DNA of 64,000 nt. It comes from Sphingobacterium hungaricum. GTDB taxonomy: Bacteria; Bacteroidota; Bacteroidia; Sphingobacteriales; Sphingobacteriaceae. The stretch lies in the NCBI RefSeq assembly GCF_015210005.1, contig NZ_MU158697.1:558001-622000 (forward strand), read 5' to 3'. The notes below the pieces were generated by a model that was not told the origin of the DNA, searched no databases, and worked only from the letters and a program-made list of their open reading frames with translations. Both the position numbers and the translations under genes were made by a program. Positions 42,210 through 51,215 of the stretch are shown here, one piece after another (positions within the stretch are counted from its first letter, which is position 1; the number at the start of each line of letters is the position of its first letter).

Positions 42210-43178
42210 CTATTTTATTATATTCCGTATGTACTTTTTAACGATGTATTCTTTACTGATTAAGTAGAAAACACTTAAAGCAAAAATCAAACCGAACGCG
42301 AATATTAGTTGGGTATTTAACGATTTGTCCGCCATTTGAATCACCAATAAGCCTATAATAAATTGAAGAATCCCGTAAGTGAAAGAAACTAACAATTTAT
42401 TTACACCAGCTTCATTACCTAAATATTGATACAAATGAGATCGATGCGCTTGAAAAATATTCTCCCTTTTACTTAGCCTACGAATTATTGTCCAAATCGT
42501 ATCTATTCCATAAACAGATAAGAACAAAATATAGATCAAGTTTTGGGTTTTTAGAATTAGTGCTGCTAACGCGAATAGTAATATAAAAGCTATTGCAACA
42601 GACCCTACATCGCCTGCAAAACATTTGGCCTTTGTTCTGAAATTAAAATATGCAAAGACTAACAAGGCCAACATCGTATAAATAAGCAAATCATTATCTA
42701 TAAAATCGACCTGGTTGTTCATCATAATTAGTAAACCGCACACAGCTAAACTATAGGATACAGTAATACCATTGATACCGTCCATGAAATTATATGCGTT
42801 GATTACCCCAATAACGACGATAAAAATAATTAGCAAATAATACCAGGGCATGTCAAAAATATGCAATTCGAACGCCATTAGCATCACTGAAATTAAATGA
42901 ATCAAAAGCCGAATTTTATTAGATAGGGTCATAACGTCGTCGGCAAAACTAACGGCTGTCATTAGCGTTAATCCTAGAAAAAAGTAAGGATATTCAAAGC
43001 CTGATAAGATGAAATAGATCAAAGCCCCAAAATAGAATATGATACCTCCTCCCCTTAACGTTATTGACGTATGGGAGCTCCGTTCGTTAGGTTTATCGAT
43101 AATATTAAATTGATTCGCAATACGGAAATAAATCAATTCAGTGATAAAAAGAATAGTAAAAATGATTAAATATAACAT
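42210..43178 (-). CDS. WecA/WbpL-like undecaprenyl-phosphate sugar-1-phosphate transferase
   Basis: Polyprenyl-phosphate N-acetylhexosamine-1-phosphate transferase of 322 aa with about 11 membrane segments. Motifs of the MraY/WecA family are intact: SFADDVMTLS, NAYNFMDGINGI, CFAGDVGSV and the cytoplasmic HRSHLYQYL loop. It is predicted to start the repeat unit by loading a sugar-phosphate on the lipid carrier. Its coupling to an epimerase gene just upstream parallels WbpL/WbpV pairs that use UDP-QuiNAc or UDP-FucNAc. Confidence 0.92.
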   Translation of the reverse strand: MLYLIIFTILFITELIYFRIANQFNIIDKPNERSSHTSITLRGGGIIFYFGALIYFILSGFEYPYFFLGLTLMTAVSFADDVMTLSNKIRLLIHLISVMLMAFELHIFDMPWYYLLIIFIVVIGVINAYNFMDGINGITVSYSLAVCGLLIMMNNQVDFIDNDLLIYTMLALLVFAYFNFRTKAKCFAGDVGSVAIAFILLFALAALILKTQNLIYILFLSVYGIDTIWTIIRRLSKRENIFQAHRSHLYQYLGNEAGVNKLLVSFTYGILQFIIGLLVIQMADKSLNTQLIFAFGLIFALSVFYLISKEYIVKKYIRNIIK

Positions 43179-43235
43179 AGGTTGCTCTTGAAGACAGTAA
43201 GTAAATAATGGCTAAGTAGATTTCATAAAATTGCA

Positions 43236-44141
43236 TCAGATTGCATCAAACGATTTTATGGTAACCTTCAGCCCATCTGACGAATTCAAAGGTAGTTGCT
43301 CAATACGCAAAACAGATTTAATTTTTTTATTTGAAACCACATAAGACTCTGTTAACTTCTTCAATCGCTCTGAATTCAAAGGTAAAGGCAATACATCTCC
43401 AATCTTAACAAAAGCACTAATCAGTTTTGAGGGAATATTCAACAATCTAGGCTGCTTCCCAAAAGTTTCTGCAATTATTTTGACTAAATCATTTGTAGAA
43501 ATAGGCTCATCATCAGCAAAATTATAAACCCCTGAACCAATTGAACCATCTTTAAGCATGGATACTATTAAAAAGTTTAGATTATCGATACTTAAAAAGG
43601 AACGTTGGTTGTGAAAAGCTGCTAAAGGCCATGGAATTCCCTTTTTGACAACTTGATATAATAAATTTAGATTCCCTTTATTGCCTGGGCCGTGAATCAT
43701 GCACGGCCGAATAATAAAAAGCCGCTTACCTTCTGGTAGCTTTTTTGACAGAAGATATTCTTCCGCTTGCAGCTTTGATTTTCCATACGGCGTTAGCGGA
43801 TTGCCAGTTGCATCCTCTGTTAATATTCCGTCAACCGAATCAGCTACAGCTTTCACAGAACTAAAATAAAAAAAATCGCCTACTTCTGAGCTAAGAAAAG
43901 CATTAAATAAATCTATCGTTAGATCTGTATTTACTTTGAAATAATCTTCAGGCTGCGATGTATTGGACGTGTCATGTGCTTTGCCTGCTAAATGAATAAT
44001 TGCATCGTATTGTCGGTCAATTCGCGTACGCCAGCTCTGCTCACGGAGGGAAAGCCTTGTAACCTCCACGTCCCCTTCCAATAAATATTTCTCTAAGTTT
44101 TGTCCAACAAAGCCTGAGGATCCTGTAATTATAATGTGCAT
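43236..44141 (-). CDS. NAD-dependent sugar epimerase/dehydratase (WbpV-like)
   Basis: Extended SDR protein of 301 aa with TGSSGFVGQNL nucleotide-binding motif, FSSVKAV in the active-site serine position, and catalytic YGKSK (near 138-142). It looks most like reductases/epimerases that accompany WecA-like transferases, for example making UDP-QuiNAc or UDP-FucNAc by reducing a 4-keto sugar. Exact reaction unproved. A 127-bp gap with no clear site separates it from the glycosyltransferase upstream. Confidence 0.8.
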   Translation of the reverse strand: MHIIITGSSGFVGQNLEKYLLEGDVEVTRLSLREQSWRTRIDRQYDAIIHLAGKAHDTSNTSQPEDYFKVNTDLTIDLFNAFLSSEVGDFFYFSSVKAVADSVDGILTEDATGNPLTPYGKSKLQAEEYLLSKKLPEGKRLFIIRPCMIHGPGNKGNLNLLYQVVKKGIPWPLAAFHNQRSFLSIDNLNFLIVSMLKDGSIGSGVYNFADDEPISTNDLVKIIAETFGKQPRLLNIPSKLISAFVKIGDVLPLPLNSERLKKLTESYVVSNKKIKSVLRIEQLPLNSSDGLKVTIKSFDAI

Positions 44142-44268
44142 ATTGGGTTATACTACCTTTAAAGAGCGAGTTTCTAAGTTACTTCGTTTTCTCTTCCTGT
44201 GTCTTCAAATTCCACTCTTATTCTTTAAAACAAATTTCTTTGCTTTTTTAATTGATTATCGACTCTTA

Positions 44269-45417
44269 CTAAGAAACTAATTCATTATATCGTTTACGCT
44301 CGCTCATAACGTACCTATTTCGATCGTACAAAAGTCTGTCTTTTTCTATATTCCCTCTAAAGCGCTCAATCAACCCTGGGTTTGAACTAATAACAGCCAT
44401 GCTTTCTTTGACGTCTTTCCAAGCGTTTTCGTCAACATTAACTACGTAGCCATTATAATTATCTTCGATAATCTCGTTGCAGCCCCGTGAATCAGCTGTA
44501 ATTACGGGCACTCCCATCGCCAAAGCTTCTATTACGCATACAGGCATCCCTTCTTTACTGCTCGGAAACACGAATGCATCAGTTATTGCCAAGTAATGTG
44601 CCACATCAATCGTAAATCCTATATGAATAATGCCCTTGCAATCACCCATTTGTTGTAGTTCTTGTTCATTGAGTCCAGTTGGATGGATAACATCGTTACC
44701 GCCTATTAATAATAGTTTTACTTTATCATTGGATTTATACAATTCTAAAAAAGAACGGATCACTTTATCAAACCCTTTAAAACTCACAAACCGACCCGTA
44801 TAGGCAAAAACGAAATCAGCTGGATCTATCTGAAGCAACTTCTTCCGATCAGCTTTTTGAATATCCGAGAAATTTGACGGGTTAAATACGCTCAAATCAC
44901 ATCCTAATCCTAATGTCTCATATTTTTCGACGTTATCGTATCCCAACAAAGTGACCGCCTTATAATCAACCTCATTAAGCACGTAAATTTTATCCAATCG
45001 GTTAAAACAAAATCGCTCAACAAAAGCAAATATTTGTTTTTTGACTCCCGACAATACCGGAAATCCCAGACCATGGAATGTACCCAGTGTTTTATATTTC
45101 AAACGTCCGGAAAAAAGTGTCGTAAAGATTCCTGTGGTAAAATGAATATGTACCAAATCTGGCACAATATCATCCAAGATCTTTTTTATCTTTTTGGAGG
45201 ACTTATAGTGAGATAAAGGATTAAAACCTCTAGGAAAATCCACATAAAAAAACTTGATCCCTTGTTCCAAGTAATTGAATTTGTCTTGGATATTAATTAC
45301 CCTTACCTCTGATGTGATTACTGAGATTTCGTGGCCGTCTCTAAGCAATTGAATTGCTAGATCTCCTAAAAAATTGTTAAAACTACCGTAATCGGTAATT
45401 ACTAATGCAATCTTCAT
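44269..45417 (-). CDS. GT4-family glycosyltransferase
   Basis: A 382-aa GT-B glycosyltransferase. N-terminal acceptor domain (KIALVITDYGSFNNFLGDLAIQLL) and C-terminal donor domain with FAYTGRFVSFKGFDKVI and the signature DAFVFPSSKEGMPVCVIEALAMGVPVI, which includes the E-x7-E motif. Predicted to add one sugar of the repeat unit on the cytoplasmic side. It starts 3 bp past the pyruvyltransferase stop. Donor sugar is unknown. Confidence 0.87.
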   Translation of the reverse strand: MKIALVITDYGSFNNFLGDLAIQLLRDGHEISVITSEVRVINIQDKFNYLEQGIKFFYVDFPRGFNPLSHYKSSKKIKKILDDIVPDLVHIHFTTGIFTTLFSGRLKYKTLGTFHGLGFPVLSGVKKQIFAFVERFCFNRLDKIYVLNEVDYKAVTLLGYDNVEKYETLGLGCDLSVFNPSNFSDIQKADRKKLLQIDPADFVFAYTGRFVSFKGFDKVIRSFLELYKSNDKVKLLLIGGNDVIHPTGLNEQELQQMGDCKGIIHIGFTIDVAHYLAITDAFVFPSSKEGMPVCVIEALAMGVPVITADSRGCNEIIEDNYNGYVVNVDENAWKDVKESMAVISSNPGLIERFRGNIEKDRLLYDRNRYVMSERKRYNELVS

Positions 45418-45419
45418 AA

Positions 45420-46760
45420 TTAGTGCTTTACCGCCTTTTTAATCAGTTCTATCGTTTCTAAACGCTGTTCTTCAAGATAAGGAAGCTTTTCCGCCAATTT
45501 CGTTTTAATGGCTGAATAATTTGCTATTGCACGGTCGAATAAATCTCTCAAATTTTCCTTAGTAACATCATTAATTTTAACGACATACTCTCCTAAATCA
45601 AACTCTTCCATAATTCCAACTCCTTTATTCCCTCCGTAAGCAATCGATATAGACGGAACTTCAGAAGTCATTGAAAAAATCAGTGAGTGAAATCGGGTAC
45701 CGACAAAGAAATACATATTTGCGTAGATCGCTTTCAAAATATCGCAGGTGGGATTCTCGTTAACCCATGTAAAAAGACCACTCTTTTCATTATCGCAAAT
45801 ATCTATAAGCCGTGCAATCGCATTGCGATCATCTTCATGCGCATTAGGTCCTATCGATTGGTTGAAAAGGGCAACTTTATACCCCGCCTCATTTAAATAA
45901 ATAATGAGTTCCTTCAACGAATCCAAATAGCGATCGAATAACTGCTCGGGATTCGAACTTCCAGGGAATCGCCATGGTCTTACGGTCATTCCTACAATTT
46001 TATCTGCCTTTGTAAAGCCGTATTTTTCCAAAACCTCGAAACCCACTTCTTTAGGTTGCATATTTAGATAGAATCCTAAATCTGGAACGACAGGAATATC
46101 GCGCTCCAACAAAACAGACAATGCGTTAGAGGAGACATGCTCTCTAGCTAAAATTAGGTCGCTTTTCCCCAAGCCCTTCTTCAATTGCTTTTTTACAGTT
46201 AATCCATCGAACGGGCCATAGGAATTCGGCAGTAAAACCAATTCTTTTCCCATCTGCTTTGCTAAGTTCATATAATACAAAAAGTACCACATAACATAAG
46301 GAGCCGTTTTTTCTCCATGGGCATGTAGGAATCCTCCTCCTTTAACAAAGACGGTATCGACGTCTCTAAAAGCTTGGATAGTTTCATTTTCCCGTTCAGT
46401 AAAATATTTCTTAGTCTTAGATTTGTCATCTATAATTTTTTCTAATCGCGTAAGAGAACGATAGTCGCTGAGCGCGTTTTTGATCTGGAATAACAAATAG
46501 CCTAATCCCTCTTTCTGTAACTGATCTTTATGATGTTTACCCCGTCTAGGATGCTTTAGCAAATTCTGTATTACGTGCATACCTCTGTCAATCGTTTGAC
46601 CACAAAGGGCTTCGTACTCTTCAGGTGTATCGCCTAAGGATATTACTTTAATATCATCATATAGACCGGTATCCTGAATAATCCGATAGCTTTCCCAAAC
46701 CAACGCTTGATCACCCTTGTTCATATCTGTGATACCGTTTACAATAATTGCTTTTTTCAT
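45420..46760 (-). CDS. Polysaccharide pyruvyl transferase family protein
   Basis: A 446-aa member of the polysaccharide pyruvyltransferase family (CsaB/WcaK-like). N-terminal VNGITDMNKGDQALVWES, central GGGFLHAHG, and C-terminal VGTRFHSLIFSM and SIAYGGNKGVGIME are characteristic. These enzymes place a pyruvate ketal on a sugar using phosphoenolpyruvate, adding acid charge to the polymer; some members have other roles. It lies between two glycosyltransferase genes. Confidence 0.87.
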   Translation of the reverse strand: MKKAIIVNGITDMNKGDQALVWESYRIIQDTGLYDDIKVISLGDTPEEYEALCGQTIDRGMHVIQNLLKHPRRGKHHKDQLQKEGLGYLLFQIKNALSDYRSLTRLEKIIDDKSKTKKYFTERENETIQAFRDVDTVFVKGGGFLHAHGEKTAPYVMWYFLYYMNLAKQMGKELVLLPNSYGPFDGLTVKKQLKKGLGKSDLILAREHVSSNALSVLLERDIPVVPDLGFYLNMQPKEVGFEVLEKYGFTKADKIVGMTVRPWRFPGSSNPEQLFDRYLDSLKELIIYLNEAGYKVALFNQSIGPNAHEDDRNAIARLIDICDNEKSGLFTWVNENPTCDILKAIYANMYFFVGTRFHSLIFSMTSEVPSISIAYGGNKGVGIMEEFDLGEYVVKINDVTKENLRDLFDRAIANYSAIKTKLAEKLPYLEEQRLETIELIKKAVKH

Positions 46761-46798
46761 TTTATAAACTTGAAATTCTATAAGTAGTTAATAATAAT

Positions 46799-47977
46799 TT
46801 AAAGAGACGCCTTTACTTTAGCGAAAAAATCTTCTCTTCTTCCCTCTAGGACTGAAAAAACATAGGATTTAGATTTCTCATAATTCATCTCTGCCATACG
46901 CTTCTGAAGTTCTACATCTTGAACAATCTTAACAATATCCATGCTCAATTTCTTTGCATCACCTGGCTTGTGTAAAAACTCACTAGCTAATAACTCGGGT
47001 GTTCCAGCAACACTAGAGGCCAAAATCGGGCAAGCCCTGCTCATTGCTTCAATGACGACACGAGGGAGTCCTTCCTGCTTTGAGGGATGAACATAAAGAT
47101 CCAAAGAATCTAAATAGCTAAAAATCTCCTGGCCAGACTTTAACTTGCCGCGTACAATTGTTCGATCTTCTAATCGAAATTTTTGAATTAAGCTCGTCAA
47201 ATAAGAAGGATCCCCCCCTCCAACAAAATCGATGGTTATCCTTTTTAATAGATCGGCCGGTAGATCAGAAACGGCTTGCAATAGTACATCATAGCCTTTA
47301 TAACGTACATTTATGTTTCCAATTACGCCTAAACGGATCGCGCCGTCCGCTTCTTGCGAATTTATTTTTTTCAATCGTACTTCTAAAGCTTTCGGATCCA
47401 CTTCTTGGACAATTACATTTGAAGCATTTGCAGTAAGCGTCGCGTCAGTAGGATATCGGTTCTGCAAAAAATTTTCTGTAACGAAAATTGCTGCAGAAGC
47501 CTTCTTTACGGCCTTCTTCATCTTTATATAGCTGTATGGAGCAATGAGCTTTGGGCTAATGCCACCATAATTCCAGTTAGCATCCCAAGAACAACCAACA
47601 ACTTCCGCTACGTATGGTACGTTATTTTTTATGCAATAATCTGCTGCGAATACAGAAATAGTCGCTGGGAAGCGCATAATAACTGCATCATGCTTTTGTA
47701 TCTCATCAATAAGTCTTTTTTCAATCTCTTTACGTTTTCTAAAGTAATCGGCTCCTCCTCTCACATTGTCAAACAGATTAAACGTAACAGAATCCTTTTC
47801 TGCGAGATTGTATCGAGATGTGTCGTCTTCCACCTTACATCGACCTATTACTGTTACAGAGCTGAAATGTTTAAGATACCGCTCCCAAAGTTTAGAATCG
47901 AGATTCCCTGAGGTATATAAAGCACCTGTTTCTCTATTTTTAATAAATGGGTGATCGTGTATAAAAAGTGCTTTCAT
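46799..47977 (-). CDS. GT4-family glycosyltransferase
   Basis: A 392-aa GT-B enzyme with LIHDHPFIKN start, RLGVIGNINVRYKGYDVLLQAV at the donor domain, and the signature DLYVHPSKQEGLPRVVIEAMSRACPIL. Presumably one of four glycosyltransferases that build the repeat unit. It lies 30 bp downstream of the beta-helix gene. The donor cannot be assigned. Confidence 0.87.
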   Translation of the reverse strand: MKALFIHDHPFIKNRETGALYTSGNLDSKLWERYLKHFSSVTVIGRCKVEDDTSRYNLAEKDSVTFNLFDNVRGGADYFRKRKEIEKRLIDEIQKHDAVIMRFPATISVFAADYCIKNNVPYVAEVVGCSWDANWNYGGISPKLIAPYSYIKMKKAVKKASAAIFVTENFLQNRYPTDATLTANASNVIVQEVDPKALEVRLKKINSQEADGAIRLGVIGNINVRYKGYDVLLQAVSDLPADLLKRITIDFVGGGDPSYLTSLIQKFRLEDRTIVRGKLKSGQEIFSYLDSLDLYVHPSKQEGLPRVVIEAMSRACPILASSVAGTPELLASEFLHKPGDAKKLSMDIVKIVQDVELQKRMAEMNYEKSKSYVFSVLEGRREDFFAKVKASL

Positions 47978-48007
47978 TAATATAAAAATCGATTATTTAA
48001 TATTGGT

Positions 48008-49567
48008 TTAATATGATATCTTATTAGCTTTCATCATAGTAGACTCTGATGAAGAGTTGATAATTTTTATATTTTTTGATTTCATTTTCACTTGATTTCC
48101 CTCAAAAGATATATGATTGTCTAGCTTAATGTTTTTTTGAGAACTTTTCAGATCAATCACTGTAGGTAGACTTATTTCATCGATAGTATTATTGACGAAT
48201 CTCAAATCATCATTTACACCTTCTTTTTGGAATGAAATGCCACCGCTTATTTTATTGTTCTCAACATTAGATTTTGAAACGTCGTTGATAAAGATAACTC
48301 TAGAATTACTAAACGAATTTGCAGGACTGTCAGTGTTCAATCTATTACTTACAAATTCAAAGTTATTTAAAGACCTTACATAAATTAAATATTCCAATTT
48401 GAAGTCCTTATTACTACCAGATCTTTGGATTTTGCTTGACGCTTGCACATTACCCGTATAAAAAAAATCATTGTCGATAAATGATATCGAAACATTATTC
48501 TTAAGTTGAGTTTTTTTAGTAGCACCACGATAATAACATATCCGAAAATCAAAATATATCTTGTTTTTTGAGACTATTAATTTTCTACTAGACGGCAGGC
48601 TCATTGTAGTCTTATCTTCAAAAATAGTGGTGTGGCCTTTTGAACTAATGATATTATTAGAAATTGATGCTATTGCTGTTCCATCATAGAAGTCGAATAA
48701 TTGCTTACCATTTTTAGAGACAGATGTAATTTTGTTTCCGCTAAACAAAATATTTGTTGTAGGATTATTAGACTGAGTCCTACCTTTCAATCCGGCCTCT
48801 GCATCAGTAAACTTAAATCCCCTATTAACATCCTTAAAATTAATAATATTGTCGAGAAATGTTATGCCGTCAATCCCAGCAAATCTAAATCCATCATGCT
48901 GATTATTAATATTTTGTACAGCATGACTATAATTTACTTCAAAAGAATTTTCTCTAAAACTGTAACCTCCATATTTATTTTTGGTTAGGTTCTCCATGTA
49001 TACCCCACCGTATATTTTACAATTTTCGACTACCAATCCATTAATTGGAATCTTGTCTTGACTCTTTATTGCATATTGAAATCTACTTTTATAGTAATTC
49101 TCCAAAGTTGAATTTAAAAGTTTTGTATTATGTCCTCCAATTCTTAAAAGAACGAAATATGATTTGGTGGAAAAATGGCATCTACTTATGGTAACGTTGT
49201 TTGCTTTTAGATCGATCATTTTTAATCGAGCTCCAGAAATATTAAGACTATTGATTACTAGGTTATTAGATGAAATTTCAACACCCACAACAGCATCGGA
49301 ATTTACGGTGACAGTAGCCCCATTCCCTTCGATTGAACAAGTTATTCTTAAAGGTTTAGAGACTAAATATTGACTATTAGTTTTTAAGACCAATGTTGTT
49401 TTATTTTTTGTCGCTACATCTATTAGAGCTTGCAAGGACTCCGTTTTGAATAAAGAAGTATTTGCACTAGCATTCCCATTTGCCAGTGTCGCAATTAACA
49501 ATATAAAAAGAAAATACGACTTAAAAAACCTGTGTGTTATTTTTTTGGATGCTATCATGACGTTCAT
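48008..49567 (-). CDS. Exported right-handed beta-helix protein
   Basis: A 519-aa protein with a signal peptide (YFLFILLIATLANGNASA, near 17-35) and a long series of short beta-strand turns rich in Asn and Ile (NNLVINSLNIS, NNVTISRCHF, RSGSNKDFKL and similar), the pattern of pectate-lyase-like parallel beta-helices. It may be a lyase, epimerase or acyl-modifying enzyme acting on the polymer made by the surrounding genes. No catalytic residues are clear. The ATG at 49567 overlaps the upstream stop by one base (TAATG), suggesting coupling; ATG 49558 is an alternative. Confidence 0.75.
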   Translation of the reverse strand: MNVMIASKKITHRFFKSYFLFILLIATLANGNASANTSLFKTESLQALIDVATKNKTTLVLKTNSQYLVSKPLRITCSIEGNGATVTVNSDAVVGVEISSNNLVINSLNISGARLKMIDLKANNVTISRCHFSTKSYFVLLRIGGHNTKLLNSTLENYYKSRFQYAIKSQDKIPINGLVVENCKIYGGVYMENLTKNKYGGYSFRENSFEVNYSHAVQNINNQHDGFRFAGIDGITFLDNIINFKDVNRGFKFTDAEAGLKGRTQSNNPTTNILFSGNKITSVSKNGKQLFDFYDGTAIASISNNIISSKGHTTIFEDKTTMSLPSSRKLIVSKNKIYFDFRICYYRGATKKTQLKNNVSISFIDNDFFYTGNVQASSKIQRSGSNKDFKLEYLIYVRSLNNFEFVSNRLNTDSPANSFSNSRVIFINDVSKSNVENNKISGGISFQKEGVNDDLRFVNNTIDEISLPTVIDLKSSQKNIKLDNHISFEGNQVKMKSKNIKIINSSSESTMMKANKISY

Positions 49568-50118
49568 TATATATGTATTCGCCAACCAATATATTCTATT
49601 GTCGGAGAATCTTTCCTAATTATTTGTGCTGGGTTACCTAACACGATACTATTATCAGGAACATCGAAATTTACAAAGGCATTTCCAGCAATCAATACAT
49701 TATTACCTACAAAAATCCCACCAACAATAACAGCTCCGGGTCCAATGTATACGTTATCGCCAATAGTGGGTGAGCCGGCTTTTTTCCCCCCTTTTGAATT
49801 TCCTAAGGTAACATTTTGTAGAATATTACAATTATTCCCTATTTTAGATTTAGAATTGATTACAATTCCACCGAAGTGTGGCAATAACAAACCTCTACCG
49901 ATCTTGACACTTGTGGGTATTTGAATTCCATACTTTATAAAGTAATGCCTATAAAACGGAAAAGCCATACTCCATCTCAAACTATACTTACGAGAACTTG
50001 AAACTATTCTGAAAAATAAAATGAACCTAAAACCGGGATTTCGCCAAGCTTTAAAAAAAGCAGTCAAGCCTGTTCCCCCTGTATAGCGATAAATATCATC
50101 TTTAAAATTTTTTACCAT
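49567..50118 (-). CDS. CysE-like serine acetyltransferase-family protein (hexapeptide repeat)
   Basis: A 183-aa left-handed beta-helix acyltransferase. Short N-terminal helical region, then hexapeptide repeats (IGRGLLLPHFGGIVINSKSKIG, NVTLGNSKG, IGDNVYIGPGAVIVGG) and GNPAQII near the end. In an EPS cluster such CysE-like proteins probably O- or N-acetylate a sugar or lipid-linked intermediate rather than serine. Start at ATG 50118 (MVKNFKDD) because the 12-residue longer form overlaps the preceding gene; both are possible. Confidence 0.78.
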   Translation of the reverse strand: MVKNFKDDIYRYTGGTGLTAFFKAWRNPGFRFILFFRIVSSSRKYSLRWSMAFPFYRHYFIKYGIQIPTSVKIGRGLLLPHFGGIVINSKSKIGNNCNILQNVTLGNSKGGKKAGSPTIGDNVYIGPGAVIVGGIFVGNNVLIAGNAFVNFDVPDNSIVLGNPAQIIRKDSPTIEYIGWRIHI

Positions 50119-50123
50119 TCCAA

Positions 50124-51215
50124 TTAAATTTTTTCGTAAAACATACTGAACCATTTTTCGGGTCTATAATATTCGCAAGTCCAATCAGACAAGTTCAGTC
50201 TGCGTCTTAACGCGTGGCTATTTTTAACTTCCAATATTTTACGTTTAGCCTCGATAATATCTGTTGGGGATACCAATTGTGTATGAAATTTTTCTGGAAC
50301 GGTTTCTTTAATCGGATCTATATCGGACGTTACAAACGGCAATCCCACCATCATTGCCTCAATCAGAGCATTTGGCTGACCTTCAACTTTAGAAGGAAAA
50401 TAAAAACAATCCATAGTTCTCAAAACCTTGCAAATGTCTCGCCGCATCCCCAATAACAAAATTCTTTCGCTCAGGTTTTGTTTTGAAACAAGTTCTGAAT
50501 ATGCAACGTCAACATTTTTTCCACAGAAAATAAAATAAACATCTGGGTGTTCCTTGCAAAGTTCAATTGCAACGTTTATAGCAGTTTCGTGATTTTTCTG
50601 TTCATTTAAACGTCCAACATGGCCAACGACGAAGGCGTTACTAGAAATTTTTAGTTCATCTCTCAAATCACCGCTATTATCTAAAAAAATATTTGAATCA
50701 AGACCGTTGTATATGACTTGAAATTTATTGTTTCTTTCCCACCTATCGTTATAGAAATAATTCAACGCTGATTTAGAATTCGACAGAACATTCGTTGCCA
50801 CATTCGGAAGAATCCATGTAATCAAACGATTATATTGAACTTTAAAAAATGTCTTTTGAAACTTCTCACTAGAATTTCTAAAAAACCCTACACGCTTTTT
50901 AATTCCAGCTAACTTAGCAATTAATAGAGGAACAGCTCCAAAACTCCCTGTTAAATCACAAACTGAGTCATAATTAGATTTAATAAAATCTTTTCTTAGT
51001 TTGTAATAGTCCCTAAAATTAAAATAACCCAAATGGAATGGCTTTAAATTTACGCCCAAATTCCTAAATTCATTTTCAAGTTCTCCCAGTCTCCCAGATT
51101 TACAATATACTGTGGCATCGATCTTATCAATATAGAATGAAAGAAATCTAAGAAGATAATTTTCTGTTCCTCCAGCATTTACACCATTTACTAAAAAGGC
51201 AATTTTCTTTTTCAT
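50124..51215 (-). CDS. GT4-family glycosyltransferase
   Basis: A 363-aa GT-B enzyme with FLVNGVNAGGTENYLLRFL start, VVGHVGRLNEQKNHETAI and the signature DCFYFPSKVEGQPNALIEAMMVGLPFV. Its first 4 bases overlap the Wzy stop (ATGA), so it is translationally coupled. Predicted to add one sugar of the repeat unit; donor unknown. Confidence 0.88.
   Translation of the reverse strand: MKKKIAFLVNGVNAGGTENYLLRFLSFYIDKIDATVYCKSGRLGELENEFRNLGVNLKPFHLGYFNFRDYYKLRKDFIKSNYDSVCDLTGSFGAVPLLIAKLAGIKKRVGFFRNSSEKFQKTFFKVQYNRLITWILPNVATNVLSNSKSALNYFYNDRWERNNKFQVIYNGLDSNIFLDNSGDLRDELKISSNAFVVGHVGRLNEQKNHETAINVAIELCKEHPDVYFIFCGKNVDVAYSELVSKQNLSERILLLGMRRDICKVLRTMDCFYFPSKVEGQPNALIEAMMVGLPFVTSDIDPIKETVPEKFHTQLVSPTDIIEAKRKILEVKNSHALRRRLNLSDWTCEYYRPEKWFSMFYEKI

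Noticed and set aside
49532..49924. 130-codon plus-strand frame antisense to the acetyltransferase gene
   Set aside because: No recognisable domain and wholly opposite to a hexapeptide-repeat gene whose repeats create long antisense frames.
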